Shown: positions 6,681 through 15,851, numbered from the stretch's first letter. The stretch: 64,000 bases of DNA from Thioploca ingrica (GCA_000828835.1 AP014633.1:1302001-1366000); one strand, 5' to 3'. Numbers and translations are program-made. The notes: a model not told the origin generated them from the letters alone.

Positions 6681-8522
6681 TTATTTATTAATGGTATATA
6701 CTTTATAAGTATTTACTTCAGCAAGTAAATGCAAATTTTTTAACAAGCTTGGGTTAACAAAGATACCTGATTCTATAATGATAAAATTTATTGAAAATTC
6801 GTCAAGCAGATCAGCAGTCGGTTCTTGAAATAATTTATTAATTGCTAATTTATTAGCCGTATTAAATGGATAATCAATAGCAAATTGATTGAATCTAAAG
6901 TTAAGATGTTCATTGATCTCAGCTAGATCTTGTTTAGTTTCAAAAAATACTATTCCGGGTAAAGTACTCCTATCTAATATCGATGTTCTATGACTGCCTT
7001 TAACCGGAGAACCAGCATCACAGGAATTTATATAGATATTTGATATACCAGAAAATGTTGTGAATTCCATGACTAAGCTTGCAAAAAAAGCTTGCTTTCT
7101 TGACACTGAATAACACTTGTCATAAATGATAATGGTATCAGAACTATTTTTTTTGTATTTTCTTAAAGATAAAGCAACCTGATTCAATGGGACAACATAG
7201 CGGTAAAATGATGTCAAGTTAAATTTATTTTTAATGTAGTCAAATTTAAACAAATTAACCAATAAAAATATACCCAATATAACAAAAATACTTACTCTAA
7301 CCCCTAGTTTTTTATTTTCTAAAAAAGCCAACCCTTTGTATTTACCAGTGAATAAAGAGATCGTTTTTTCCATTGTCACTAATACACCCACTATCACAAA
7401 TACAGCAATAAAGGGGTAGATAAATAGTATGTACCTTCCTTGGCTTGCAATAGGGAGTTCAGCGTGTGCTTCAAGCACCTTATAGTATAAGGTCAAACTA
7501 TCACCTGGAAAATTAGAGGATAGATACCCATAAGGTGTAAGCCAACTGGTTTGGGAAAAAATCTGGGCTAGATGATAAACATCATAATAGGAGTATGCGT
7601 AGGGTGATATAACAAAAAGTATTAAGATGTATAAAAGAGGTACCGCTAGATAAGGGTAGTATTTCTTATTTTTCAAGGATACTAAGGTACCAATGACAAA
7701 AAACAAAAAGTATGTATATGATTTGAGTACTATAAGCCCCAATATAAAATAGTTAAGTGGAATTAAAATTAGATTACTAATTAATTTAGATAATTTTTCT
7801 GAATCAACATTCAAATAGCTTTCATAACTTTGCTCTAATATTAATGATTCTGCTTGTGGTGCTCCGGTATAGAAAAAGTCGAATAATTTGTACAAAAATA
7901 AGATAAATAAAAATGAGGTAAAATTTATAATAGATTTCTTTCGATTTTGTTCATCTATTAATATAATTAGAATAAACAGAGGTATTATCAATATTCCTTC
8001 GGGTCTAGCAATCGTCACTAAAAAAGATATGATTGCAGAAATTGCTGTTATATGGTAAGTCGACAACCATATTAATAGAGTAATAGCAAGCAGAAACGAC
8101 TGATCAACAGCTCTACTTTCTATGATGAATAAAGGCAGCGTGAAAACAAATATAACTGTTAATACTCTGACTTTAAAATCAATAGCAAATTGATTCTTAT
8201 TAGTTAAGAAAAAATAAATACTTATTAATGTCAACAGTGTGATAATATCGCTTAGATTCTCGTAAATGTTCTTGAAATCACGAACATCAGAGATTTTTAT
8301 TGCAATATACTCTATGACAGACAATAGTTTATCTGATCCATATATCCAAGCAAAAATGCCTTCAGCCCATAATTCAGCTCGAAAAAAATATTCTCCAAAA
8401 TCATTAGCATTAAAGAAATAATATAAATTTTGCTTAAAATAAAAGATTCCGATGATGGTAGTGACCGCTATAGAAATAACATAATTATTGTATTTATCTA
8501 GTTTATCTAAATTTTTAATCAT
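6681..8522 (-). CDS. Polytopic membrane protein, GT-C glycosyltransferase-like
   Basis: The 613-residue protein has about 11-13 hydrophobic segments and, after residue 430, a soluble C-terminal part. An acidic loop between the first two membrane segments (NANDFGEYFF, around residue 38) and an ARPEG motif near residue 170 are the layout of GT-C enzymes, which move sugars from lipid-phosphate donors on the periplasmic side. It is the last gene of a minus-strand cluster with another GT-C-like protein, a GT2 enzyme and a methyltransferase, which suggests work on a surface glycan or glycolipid. The acceptor cannot be read from sequence. Confidence 0.55.
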   Translation of the reverse strand: MIKNLDKLDKYNNYVISIAVTTIIGIFYFKQNLYYFFNANDFGEYFFRAELWAEGIFAWIYGSDKLLSVIEYIAIKISDVRDFKNIYENLSDIITLLTLISIYFFLTNKNQFAIDFKVRVLTVIFVFTLPLFIIESRAVDQSFLLAITLLIWLSTYHITAISAIISFLVTIARPEGILIIPLFILIILIDEQNRKKSIINFTSFLFILFLYKLFDFFYTGAPQAESLILEQSYESYLNVDSEKLSKLISNLILIPLNYFILGLIVLKSYTYFLFFVIGTLVSLKNKKYYPYLAVPLLYILILFVISPYAYSYYDVYHLAQIFSQTSWLTPYGYLSSNFPGDSLTLYYKVLEAHAELPIASQGRYILFIYPFIAVFVIVGVLVTMEKTISLFTGKYKGLAFLENKKLGVRVSIFVILGIFLLVNLFKFDYIKNKFNLTSFYRYVVPLNQVALSLRKYKKNSSDTIIIYDKCYSVSRKQAFFASLVMEFTTFSGISNIYINSCDAGSPVKGSHRTSILDRSTLPGIVFFETKQDLAEINEHLNFRFNQFAIDYPFNTANKLAINKLFQEPTADLLDEFSINFIIIESGIFVNPSLLKNLHLLAEVNTYKVYTINK

Positions 8523-8573
8523 TTTTTACTATCTCATTACAAAAGTTTACTTTTTAGAACTAATAACTTAACC

Positions 8574-10493
8574 TTACTCGCTGACTTTCTGGATAGAATC
8601 AGCATAAAAAAAACCATATTTTAGACTTTTTATAAAATGTCCACAAAGCTTTACAATTCCTGGTTCTTGGGGCATAACTCGACTATTAGCTATCAACCAA
8701 ATATATCTCTCCCAAATAGATCTCTTCTCTAGGTCAATTAAATTCATTATTGTTATTGAGGTAAACTGGCTTAAATTGGCAGTAATTTCTCGGTCAAGTT
8801 CTTGGACAAGATCAGAGGGACCACTCCTTAAACTTGCTTTAAAATCGATTAAATACATAGAGGGTAACCAAGTTAAATTGTAAGCTGGTTCAAAAGGATC
8901 ACTAATCACGGTGATGGATGAACCTGGAGTGATACGTACATATCTCGTTTCTTGCCCGGTTGAACAGGCTGATTGAACAAATTGAGGAGGTTTGCTTATT
9001 ATTTTGGTTAAAATTGGTCCTAAAATAGTTAGACTTGCTAAGGCAATACCAAATACGAGGGGAAATTTTAATATTTTCTGGCTTGGTGGAAGAAAAATTA
9101 ATATGCCGGCCTTTTTGATTAAATTAGTTACAGATGTGATGATAGGTACCACACCAAGCACAACCAATACACTAGAAAAAGGTATAGTTGCAGCGTAAAC
9201 CCGTACACCTCCATCAGCCAAAAATGGAACTGATAGCAAGATGCCGAGCGTAGCTGTAAATACTAATGAGTTATAAGAATCTTGCCATTGACAGTAACAA
9301 CGAAGTAATCCCCAAAAACTGAGCACATAGACGCCAAAACGAACCAGCAGATCTACTCCCTGAATATGACTACCACCAATAAAGCCGAAAGCACCGTATA
9401 GAGGATTCAAATAGGCATGAAACGCTTGCAATAATCCAGTTATGAAATAAGAGGGATTAGTATGAATAACTTCAAAAGCTAACCGATATATTTCACTCGC
9501 TTCACTTACACCAGGGTGATCAGTGTATATCTGTTGCCAACCTTTTCCTCCTACTGCTAACCCGTATAGAGTATAAGAGAAATTTGAATTAGGGACGCCA
9601 TCAGGATGCCCCGCTATTTTGAGTACGATGAGGTTACTTAAGAAACCCATTATAACGGCCATAATTCCACCAACCAAAAAATGGCGAGAAATACGAGATT
9701 GACCCCGAAATACTAAACTTCCCCACAAAATCAGCATAGGTAAGACAAAAAAAGCTCCCGCACGTGCATTTAGTGCTAAAGTGAGCAAAAAAATACCTAA
9801 TAAAATAGTATTGATATGCTTTTGTCCGGTACCTTGCCATACAACAGCTAATCCGATTGCCCCCAATGCCAATCCAAGGTTTTCTGTGGTAGTTAAACCA
9901 ATATAAGGTCGATAAAACAAAAAGAGTATGATGAGAACAATTAATCCAGCCATTGTTCCGTGACTTCTTTGTATTTCACGTACCAGAAGAAAACCGGAAA
10001 TAGCTGTAATAAGCACTATTATAGCTAATGCAATTTGTAGATTTTGTTGGGTCAATCCTAAAAAGACTGCTAATACCCCAGAAAATAAGGGGCGCTGGTT
10101 ACTTCCCCAAAGGGAAAAAGTATTGCCCTCAAGTAACAGCCGCGCATCGTGGTAGTAATTACTTGCATCACTCCATGGCAGTAATCCACCTATAACGAAA
10201 TATTCAGTTGTGCCACTAGTCCACAATCCTGATAGCGGTAAAGCAAATAGAATCAGAGTTAAACTTAAACTAGTAAAGGTTCCAATCCAACCAGAAAGGC
10301 GAAAAACTGGGTAAAACAAAATGATGGCAAAAATAACGGGAAAAAGACCATATCGAACTGATAGACCCATTTGTTGAGGCATTCCAACCAGTAAAATGAT
10401 TAGGTATGTTAGTAGAGAAAAAACCATACCAACCGTAAATAGAATACTTGCTGACAAATTGCTGCTATCTATTTTAATTTTATAAGGACTCAT
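8574..10493 (-). CDS. Polytopic membrane protein, GT-C glycosyltransferase-like
   Basis: The 639-residue protein has roughly 12 membrane segments and a C-terminal soluble domain from about residue 490. The first large loop holds WSDASNYYHDARLLLEG, with D109 and D116, a pattern seen in ArnT/PMT-like GT-C enzymes where such acidic residues bind the metal or acceptor. A GWQQIYTDHP loop follows around residue 318. It sits 51 bases upstream of the 6681-8522 gene in the same direction. Donor is probably a polyprenyl-phosphate sugar made by the GT2 enzyme at 11721-12662; this is inference from context. Confidence 0.6.
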   Translation of the reverse strand: MSPYKIKIDSSNLSASILFTVGMVFSLLTYLIILLVGMPQQMGLSVRYGLFPVIFAIILFYPVFRLSGWIGTFTSLSLTLILFALPLSGLWTSGTTEYFVIGGLLPWSDASNYYHDARLLLEGNTFSLWGSNQRPLFSGVLAVFLGLTQQNLQIALAIIVLITAISGFLLVREIQRSHGTMAGLIVLIILFLFYRPYIGLTTTENLGLALGAIGLAVVWQGTGQKHINTILLGIFLLTLALNARAGAFFVLPMLILWGSLVFRGQSRISRHFLVGGIMAVIMGFLSNLIVLKIAGHPDGVPNSNFSYTLYGLAVGGKGWQQIYTDHPGVSEASEIYRLAFEVIHTNPSYFITGLLQAFHAYLNPLYGAFGFIGGSHIQGVDLLVRFGVYVLSFWGLLRCYCQWQDSYNSLVFTATLGILLSVPFLADGGVRVYAATIPFSSVLVVLGVVPIITSVTNLIKKAGILIFLPPSQKILKFPLVFGIALASLTILGPILTKIISKPPQFVQSACSTGQETRYVRITPGSSITVISDPFEPAYNLTWLPSMYLIDFKASLRSGPSDLVQELDREITANLSQFTSITIMNLIDLEKRSIWERYIWLIANSRVMPQEPGIVKLCGHFIKSLKYGFFYADSIQKVSE

Positions 10494-10724
10494 TTAAGTT
10501 TTACTGCTCTCTGTCACTGTTAATCAAAAGGAAGTGCCCGGTTCTGATTCTAGGTAATGGCTTGTGGTAAATTTCCTTGCTGAGTATAAACTTGTCCTCA
10601 TTCAAAATAAACTGTTGGGTTTTAACCCCCTGACACAACGGGAATCTGGGGAAATACCCGGAGTAATGATGCCAACATTCATCTTTCTACAGTTAACGTC
10701 AAGCCGATGTTACTTTTGATATTA
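10494..10724. other. Intergenic stretch without recognised content
   Basis: This gap separates the membrane protein from the DUF29 genes. I see no open frame of note, no strong hairpin and no copy of the dispersed repeats found elsewhere in the window. Confidence 0.5.
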
Positions 10725-11162
10725 TTAATTTTCTGGGTAAAAATTTTTAGCCAACAATTGTTCTTGGGAATAGGGGCAACTTGGCGGAAAAGTTGACTGG
10801 GAAAAACCGGTATCATCGCCGGCTAACTCTACCGCATCAAAATAAGCGTCGGCTAAGGCTATAGTGAGATAAGGTTTTAAACCGGGTTTTTTTCTCACTA
10901 AGCTATTAATCTGTATACGTTGTTCATTAATTGAACCTCGCCAACTACTACTGCGGTGATCCGGTTGATATTCCCATTTTAATAAGTGCCCAATTAAGAC
11001 GATAAAGCGACTGGTTAACTCCTGTTTGTTATTCCCCATATCCTCCAATTCCTCAGCGAGGTGTTCGACATCAAGCTCGGCAAACCGACCTTGGCGTAGT
11101 AGTTGGGCATTATGTAAGGCCCACGTGTATAAATCTGTTTCGTAATCAATGAGTTTACTCAT
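10725..11162 (-). CDS. DUF29 family protein, copy 2
   Basis: The 145-residue protein shows the DUF29 signature: IDYETDLYTWALHNAQLLRQ, then FAELDVEHLAEELEDMG and an LIGHLLKWEYQ helix. DUF29 proteins are common in cyanobacteria and large sulfur bacteria and have no known function. I start it at the MSK codon (11162), which has AAGGGAA just upstream; a longer frame from 11183 has no ribosome site. It is a tandem duplicate of the gene at 11228-11692: the first 40 residues and the 45-bp leader are almost identical, while the rest has diverged. Confidence 0.8.
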   Translation of the reverse strand: MSKLIDYETDLYTWALHNAQLLRQGRFAELDVEHLAEELEDMGNNKQELTSRFIVLIGHLLKWEYQPDHRSSSWRGSINEQRIQINSLVRKKPGLKPYLTIALADAYFDAVELAGDDTGFSQSTFPPSCPYSQEQLLAKNFYPEN

Positions 11163-11205
11163 ATTTTTCCCTTGTGCAACCATGAAATAATTAACGGGTG
11201 AACCC
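11161..11205. repeat. Duplicated leader of the DUF29 genes
   Basis: These 45 bases recur at 11691-11735 with one mismatch. They cover the ribosome site and the first bases of each DUF29 gene, so they mark the 5' edge of the tandem duplication. In the second location the leader also supplies the stop codon of the GT2 gene. Confidence 0.85.
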
Positions 11206-11227
11206 AGACACAGCTATGCTCTTAGTC

Positions 11228-11692
11228 CTATTGATTTTCTGGGTAAAAATCTTCGTCTAGTATTTGTTCTATGGAATAGAGGCATTTTTGAGGAAAATCC
11301 GTTGTGGGAATTTTGGTTTCCTTAGCGGCTAATTTCACCGCATGAGGATAAGCATTAGCTACAGCTTCAAACAAGAATGGCTTTAGGCTAGGATTGGTTG
11401 CTAACTTATCATTCAGTTGTACACGTTGTTCGGTAATCGTACTACGCCAACTACCCCCTTCCCAAGGCCATATTTCAGCAATCTGTTTAAATTGGTACTG
11501 CCACTTCAATAAATGGGCAATTAAAATTTTAAGGCGACTGACTATTTCCTGGCGGTTATTTTTTCCCATATCCTCCAATTCCTCGGCGAGGTGTTCGACA
11601 TCAAGTTCGGCAAACCGACCTTGGCGTAGTAATTGGGCATTATGTAAAGCCCACGTGTATAAATCGGTTTCGTAATCAATAGTTTTACTCAT
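11228..11692 (-). CDS. DUF29 family protein, copy 1
   Basis: The 154-residue DUF29 protein (IDYETDLYTWALHNAQLLRQ; AELDVEHLAEELEDMG; HLLKWQYQ) is longer in its middle than the tandem copy (insert around IAEIWPWEGGSW). The frame stays open upstream to 11791, through a G-rich repeat, but that extension is low complexity and lacks a ribosome site; the MSK start at 11692 is preceded by AAGGGAA. It lies at the 3' end of the GT2 gene, whose last codons overlap its leader. Function unknown. Confidence 0.8.
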   Translation of the reverse strand: MSKTIDYETDLYTWALHNAQLLRQGRFAELDVEHLAEELEDMGKNNRQEIVSRLKILIAHLLKWQYQFKQIAEIWPWEGGSWRSTITEQRVQLNDKLATNPSLKPFLFEAVANAYPHAVKLAAKETKIPTTDFPQKCLYSIEQILDEDFYPENQ

Positions 11693-11720
11693 ATTCTTCC
11701 CTTGTGCAACCATGAAATAA

Positions 11721-12662
11721 TTAACGGGTGAACCCCACCCCACCCCACCCCACCCCACCCCAGCGGCGAGGATTTCGAGATGGGGTTGCAATCCTACGAA
11801 TTAAGTCAGCAGATAAACCAATAGCGGCTATAATAAACGCAGCGGCAAAACTAAAAGCGGCATTCGTTCCCCAAAAGAGAGTGAATTTAGGGTTATCAGC
11901 AACCAGAAAACCGAGAAAAGCCATCAAGCTGATACTCAGCATCATATTGACCAGTAATAAAAACAGCTTGAATGGATTGTAATAAAGAATATTTTCAATA
12001 ATGATTTGTAGGCTTCTGAGACTATCTCGCCAATAGCGTATATGAGATTTTCCGATGCGTTTATAGTAATTTATAGGAATATACTTGACAAAATAACCAT
12101 TCAGGAGTGCCGCTAACGTAATTGTAGTGGTAAAACTAAACCCGTTACTAATGGTATGTAGGTATTTAAGTACAATTTCCTTTTTAAAAATTCTCAACCC
12201 ACTGTTAATATCATCTATTTTTTGGCCGGTGGCATATTCACTAAGCCATAAGAAAACCCATCGTGCTGGCATTTTTAGAAAAGTACCTCGATATTCTGGT
12301 CCAGTACGTGCGCCAACTACCATATCATAACCCTCTTCAACAATCACTTTATATAATTCAGGTAATTTATCATGCGGATAAGTACCATCTGCATCTGTAA
12401 TCGCTATCAGGTCATAACTGGCTTGTAAAATTCCCTCTTTAAGTGAGTGTCCATAACCACCCGGTTGAGGGTGGTGGATAACATGCACAATACCTTGTTT
12501 TTCAAAGGCATCAACGATTTTTCCGGTGTGATCTGTTGAACCGTCATTGATCACGATTATTTCATGTTCGATCTGGGCAACCTTTAGATTAGAAATAATG
12601 GATTCAATGGTTTGCCCAATAGCTGATTCTTCGTTGCGTGCGGGGATGATAACTGAAAGCAT
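11721..12662 (-). CDS. GT2 glycosyltransferase (polyprenyl-phosphate sugar synthase-like)
   Basis: The protein starts MLSVIIPARNEES, the first strand of a GT2 fold, and has ITDADGTYP as the metal-binding DxD region, followed by VVGARTGPEYRG. Two membrane helices come near the C-terminus (residues about 235-290), as in dolichyl/undecaprenyl-phosphate mannose or glucose synthases. I prefer the ATG at 12662 (AGG, 6 bases upstream) over the longer frame from 12725, whose first 21 codons resemble the end of the neighbouring methyltransferase. The C-terminal tail comes from the CCCCA repeat and the DUF29 leader, so the native end has probably been replaced. It likely supplies the lipid-linked sugar for the GT-C proteins nearby. 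Confidence 0.85.
   Translation of the reverse strand: MLSVIIPARNEESAIGQTIESIISNLKVAQIEHEIIVINDGSTDHTGKIVDAFEKQGIVHVIHHPQPGGYGHSLKEGILQASYDLIAITDADGTYPHDKLPELYKVIVEEGYDMVVGARTGPEYRGTFLKMPARWVFLWLSEYATGQKIDDINSGLRIFKKEIVLKYLHTISNGFSFTTTITLAALLNGYFVKYIPINYYKRIGKSHIRYWRDSLRSLQIIIENILYYNPFKLFLLLVNMMLSISLMAFLGFLVADNPKFTLFWGTNAAFSFAAAFIIAAIGLSADLIRRIATPSRNPRRWGGVGWGGVGFTR
11733..11762. repeat. (CCCCA)6 pentanucleotide repeat, G-quadruplex candidate
   Basis: Six uninterrupted CCCCA units lie on the plus strand; the minus strand, which is the coding strand here, is six TGGGG units. Four or more G4 runs with one-base loops are a classic quadruplex pattern. The repeat codes for the WGGVGWGGVG tail of the GT2 enzyme. 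Because the unit is 5 bases, gain or loss of one unit would change the frame and the tail. Confidence 0.85.
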
Positions 12663-12705
12663 ACTGCCTAAACTTTGTTTGGTGGCTATAATAATTGGCT
12701 GATTT
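12646..12705. repeat. Junction repeat A, copy at the GT2 start
   Basis: This stretch is similar to 13724-13780. Translated on the minus strand the two read QPIIIATKQ ... SMLSVII and QSVIVMATKKT-stop ... SMLSVI: the last codons of the methyltransferase followed by the first codons of the GT2 enzyme. An 11-base core (GAAAGCATACT) is identical. The two copies bracket the Rpn gene at 12770-13636. Confidence 0.7.
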
Positions 12706-12769
12706 TTCCTGCCGAAGAAAATCAATAATAATCGAGATATCTATTAAAATTCTTCTACGTTCCATGACT

Positions 12770-13636
12770 TCATTTCAACTTGGCAATTTCCTCTACACTC
12801 AGCCCCGTTTTCAAAGCAATTGTTTCCAAGTCTAATATTTCCAATAGGCTTTGAGCAATCTTGAGTTGTTCCCGTTTCCTTCCGGCTTCTATCCCTTGTT
12901 CCATACCTTCTTTTATCCCTTTGTCCCAAGCGGAGATTATTTTGCTTTCCATATCGAGCAACACTTGCATTCGGGTTTCATAAACTTGACGCTCTGCCTC
13001 ATTAAACATGCGATCGACCGCCTCAATGGCTTTGACAATCGTTTTATCGTGAGCTAGTTCGGGTGGTAAATGAGATTTATCCAGTTCATGGGCACGAGAC
13101 AAGAACAGGATCCATCTATCTAAAGCGGTAGCTATTTCATGGTAGGGTTTGTTAAATTTTCTCAGTTCGAGGTAATGTAGTTCAAAAACGTCATGCAATT
13201 TGTCATCTTTACCGGTGCCGATATTGATAATTTTATAGCAATTATGGAAGGCATCGACGTCAGTAATAAAATTGAAATCGAGGATATTGATGCAGAAGGT
13301 TTTTTTCAACTCTTTAAACATCATGCCTTCACTGAGTTGCTCGGTCACTAATTTCGCCCAGTAGTAAATGGAACGTTTATCAAAATTGAGGTCTTCGCCG
13401 ACTTGCATTTCAATATTAAACCAACGACCAGTTTGATCACTGGCTTTAATGTCAAGAATAGACATTTTACCGGCTTGATAATCCGCTAAGTTATATGGAT
13501 TTTTTAATTCCAGTTCCACGATTTGATCTTCATTGGCTAGAATGGCATTGAGCAAGGCTATCAATAAATCCTTATTTTCTTCGCTACCAAACAGTTTTTT
13601 GAAAGCAAAATCGACTTTGGGATTGATTCGGCACAT
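12770..13636 (-). CDS. Rpn family recombination-promoting nuclease
   Basis: The 288-residue Rpn protein opens with NPKVDFAFKKLFGSEENKDLL, has D62 in ILDIKA and E76-M-Q78 in FNIEMQVG as nuclease residues, and ends with the helical LSVEEIAKLK. It resembles the 14-868 protein in plan but is a different subgroup. It stands alone between a methyltransferase and a GT2 gene whose original junction appears on both sides of it, so it looks like an insertion into an operon. Same strand as the host operon; no terminal inverted repeats found. Confidence 0.87.
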   Translation of the reverse strand: MCRINPKVDFAFKKLFGSEENKDLLIALLNAILANEDQIVELELKNPYNLADYQAGKMSILDIKASDQTGRWFNIEMQVGEDLNFDKRSIYYWAKLVTEQLSEGMMFKELKKTFCINILDFNFITDVDAFHNCYKIINIGTGKDDKLHDVFELHYLELRKFNKPYHEIATALDRWILFLSRAHELDKSHLPPELAHDKTIVKAIEAVDRMFNEAERQVYETRMQVLLDMESKIISAWDKGIKEGMEQGIEAGRKREQLKIAQSLLEILDLETIALKTGLSVEEIAKLK

Positions 13637-13723
13637 ATTGATTATTGGGGATAATTATTGAAGTTGAAAAAACAGTTATTAGTTGGTGTAGGTTGGGCTC
13701 AATGAAATCCAACTTAGATTTGG

Positions 13724-13780
13724 GAATGACCGAAAGCATACTAAGTCTTTTTGGTAGCCATAACAATAACAGATTGTCCA
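13724..13780. repeat. Junction repeat A, copy at the methyltransferase end
   Basis: See 12646-12705. Here the first part is the genuine end of the methyltransferase, and the bases after its stop (AGTATGCTTTCGGTCATTCC on the minus strand) are a dead copy of the GT2 start. Confidence 0.7.
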
Positions 13781-14454
13781 ATAAATGGAATTAAGTAATC
13801 AAAATACTTCAAGAAAGGAATCAATTTGTCGTAAAGCTTGATTTGAGAATGAGTACTTTTGGAATTAATGTGACTCTTTGAATATTTATTGACTAGCCAG
13901 CCCCAAAAGCCAATTTTATTAAAATAGTGCATTTTTTCAATAGTAAAATGGTTTTGTAAAAGAATTCTGAACTGGCTTTTGGTGTAACGTCTATAATGTC
14001 CAGCTTGCCTATCATAATTTGAGAATAAAATCTGAAAAGCCGGTGCAAAAATAATGAGCCTACCATTTAAGTTTAATATGTCGTAACAACATTTAATAAA
14101 TGTATCGTCATTTCTTATGTGCTCGATAATGTTAATAGCAATAATAGTGTCAACTTGAAAAGGTAATTTACTGTTGTCTACACCGTCCATTACCACATAA
14201 TCAATATTATTAATTGATTTTAAATGTTCTTTAATAATTTCTATCGCCCTAACATCAATATCTGAAACAATAAGTTTATGAACCAATTTAGCAATTTTTT
14301 TTGAATAAATGCCATGACCGGAACCAATCTCCAATGCTATTCCATTTTTTATAAAATCTTTGAAACTATTGAATACCCAATCATGGTAATGAGTTATTTG
14401 GGTAATCGCATTTGACATCGTTTCACGAGATTTTATCTGACTAGGATTATTCAT
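13741..14454 (-). CDS. Class I SAM-dependent methyltransferase
   Basis: The 237-residue enzyme has motif I LEIGSGHGIYS (residues 41-51), the acidic end of strand 2 (VSDID), VVMDGVDN, and IIAINIIEHIRND as the post-motif strand, all typical of UbiE/methyltransferase-11 proteins. A basic C-terminal region follows. It overlaps the upstream membrane-protein gene by 4 bases (ATGA), so the two are translationally coupled. Substrate is unknown; within a glycosylation cluster, methylation of a lipid-linked sugar or of quinone-like lipid are both possible. Confidence 0.8.
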   Translation of the reverse strand: MNNPSQIKSRETMSNAITQITHYHDWVFNSFKDFIKNGIALEIGSGHGIYSKKIAKLVHKLIVSDIDVRAIEIIKEHLKSINNIDYVVMDGVDNSKLPFQVDTIIAINIIEHIRNDDTFIKCCYDILNLNGRLIIFAPAFQILFSNYDRQAGHYRRYTKSQFRILLQNHFTIEKMHYFNKIGFWGWLVNKYSKSHINSKSTHSQIKLYDKLIPFLKYFDYLIPFIGQSVIVMATKKT

Positions 14455-15851
14455 TTAAATAATTTAAAAAAAACTGATATGACGATATAACGTAAAAAAA
14501 GCACTTGAAAAACCAATTGTAAAGTATCTGTATAAAACGAGTAACGTAGTAAAATAGGTTCAAAAAGTGCGATAAGCCCATAATTTGCAAAATGAATAGT
14601 TGTAATCAATGGAAAAATAAAAAATAGCGTCTTACGGGTTCTCAAAAAAATAAAAGTCAAGATGACAGCTTGTATGATTAGAAAACTGGTGTAAATGATA
14701 CCCAGTAGGTTGGCATAGTGGTAATAGTAGCCACTCCAGTAATAACTCATCCAACTGACTATAGTACCCAGGTAAAGTTTAATAAATTCAAAATAGTTCG
14801 CTTTCATTAACTTCAATGCAATTGAAGTTTTAAGCTGATCTGACTCGATATAACTTTGCTCCGCTGGATTGCAAAGATAGCAAACAGCAGCTACCTTCCA
14901 GTAACATGCTCGCCACGCATCCATATAATGTGTCCAATAGATATTTTCTAGGGTAACCGCTTCACTTTTTTTAATAGGTACATAAGGCATAATATCATTT
15001 ATATATTGTGAAAGACTGGCTTCTTTTTCTCTTATTTTTATAGCAGCATAAAGCCATTTCAAAAAATCAATTTGTTTTTTATCGTGAAATAATTGTATGT
15101 CCAGTGAAGGATTAGAAAGATACAGTTGAGCAACAAGAAGTTGAGTGCCAATCAAGGGAGGAATTGATGAAAATACGCCATGAAAAAAGTAATTATAGGT
15201 TCTTTGATAAAGTGAAGCACTCAATAAAAATACTGTAAACATCAATACTAGATTGATTGTTTTATGGATATTTTTCGATTTAAACCAATAGTAAAAAATC
15301 AATATTACATCAATGATATATAAAAATATAAACTGAGGTCTAACAGTTACTATCAATATAGAAATAAAAAGAATATAAATTAAACCTTTAAAATTGAGTT
15401 TAAATATCGTTTTTGTCACAATACCGATATAAAGAAGAAACAGACTATAGGTTAGCGAGTCGGTTCCAATCTGGTTAACTAGGTTTTGCTTTATATAAGT
15501 AAAAGGTGAATAAACTGGGGAGATAAGAATTAAATAGATCAGAAAAAAAGTAATTTTTCCTAATTTAAAATATTTTTTTAGTACTAACGATAAAAATAAA
15601 ACTGACGTGAAGGAGATAATGATTTGAAAATACACTACGCATAACAAGTAGTCTTCTGTCCCAAAAAGAAACTCAAAAAAATCTAACCATAACGGGTATG
15701 AAGGAGTACGAATAATGTGATTGATAATATAGCTTTGGCTATCACCAAACGTCATCACTCCTTGTTGAAATAAAAAAATAATGATTACCACATTGAGTGC
15801 AATAAAAATTGCATCTATTATTGTAATTTTACTCAAATTTATAGAGTTCAT
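14451..15851 (-). CDS. Polytopic membrane protein, paralogue of 17124-18581
   Basis: The 466-residue protein has about 10 membrane segments. Two motifs are shared with the 17124-18581 protein: GDSQSYI (residues 36-42) and RTPSYPLWLDFFE (48-60), plus a TVRPQFIFLYII helix and QRTYNYFFHG. The acidic residue in the first loop and the RP-motif suggest a GT-C-like glycosyltransferase, but I cannot name a family. Its first codons also occur as a dead copy at 17107-17146, at the end of its paralogue. Confidence 0.5.
   Translation of the reverse strand: MNSINLSKITIIDAIFIALNVVIIIFLFQQGVMTFGDSQSYIINHIIRTPSYPLWLDFFEFLFGTEDYLLCVVYFQIIISFTSVLFLSLVLKKYFKLGKITFFLIYLILISPVYSPFTYIKQNLVNQIGTDSLTYSLFLLYIGIVTKTIFKLNFKGLIYILFISILIVTVRPQFIFLYIIDVILIFYYWFKSKNIHKTINLVLMFTVFLLSASLYQRTYNYFFHGVFSSIPPLIGTQLLVAQLYLSNPSLDIQLFHDKKQIDFLKWLYAAIKIREKEASLSQYINDIMPYVPIKKSEAVTLENIYWTHYMDAWRACYWKVAAVCYLCNPAEQSYIESDQLKTSIALKLMKANYFEFIKLYLGTIVSWMSYYWSGYYYHYANLLGIIYTSFLIIQAVILTFIFLRTRKTLFFIFPLITTIHFANYGLIALFEPILLRYSFYTDTLQLVFQVLFLRYIVISVFFKLFK
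15825..15847. repeat. Junction repeat B, copy at the start of the 14451-15851 gene
   Basis: These 23 bases are identical to 17120-17142, and similarity extends to about 38 bases. They hold codons 2-9 of the membrane-protein gene. The two copies bracket the Rpn gene at 15918-16994. Confidence 0.85.

Noticed and set aside
11693-11791. Upstream extension of the DUF29 protein (36 more residues)
   Set aside because: It is encoded by the CCCCA repeat and leader, has no ribosome site, and the tandem copy starts at the same internal MSK.
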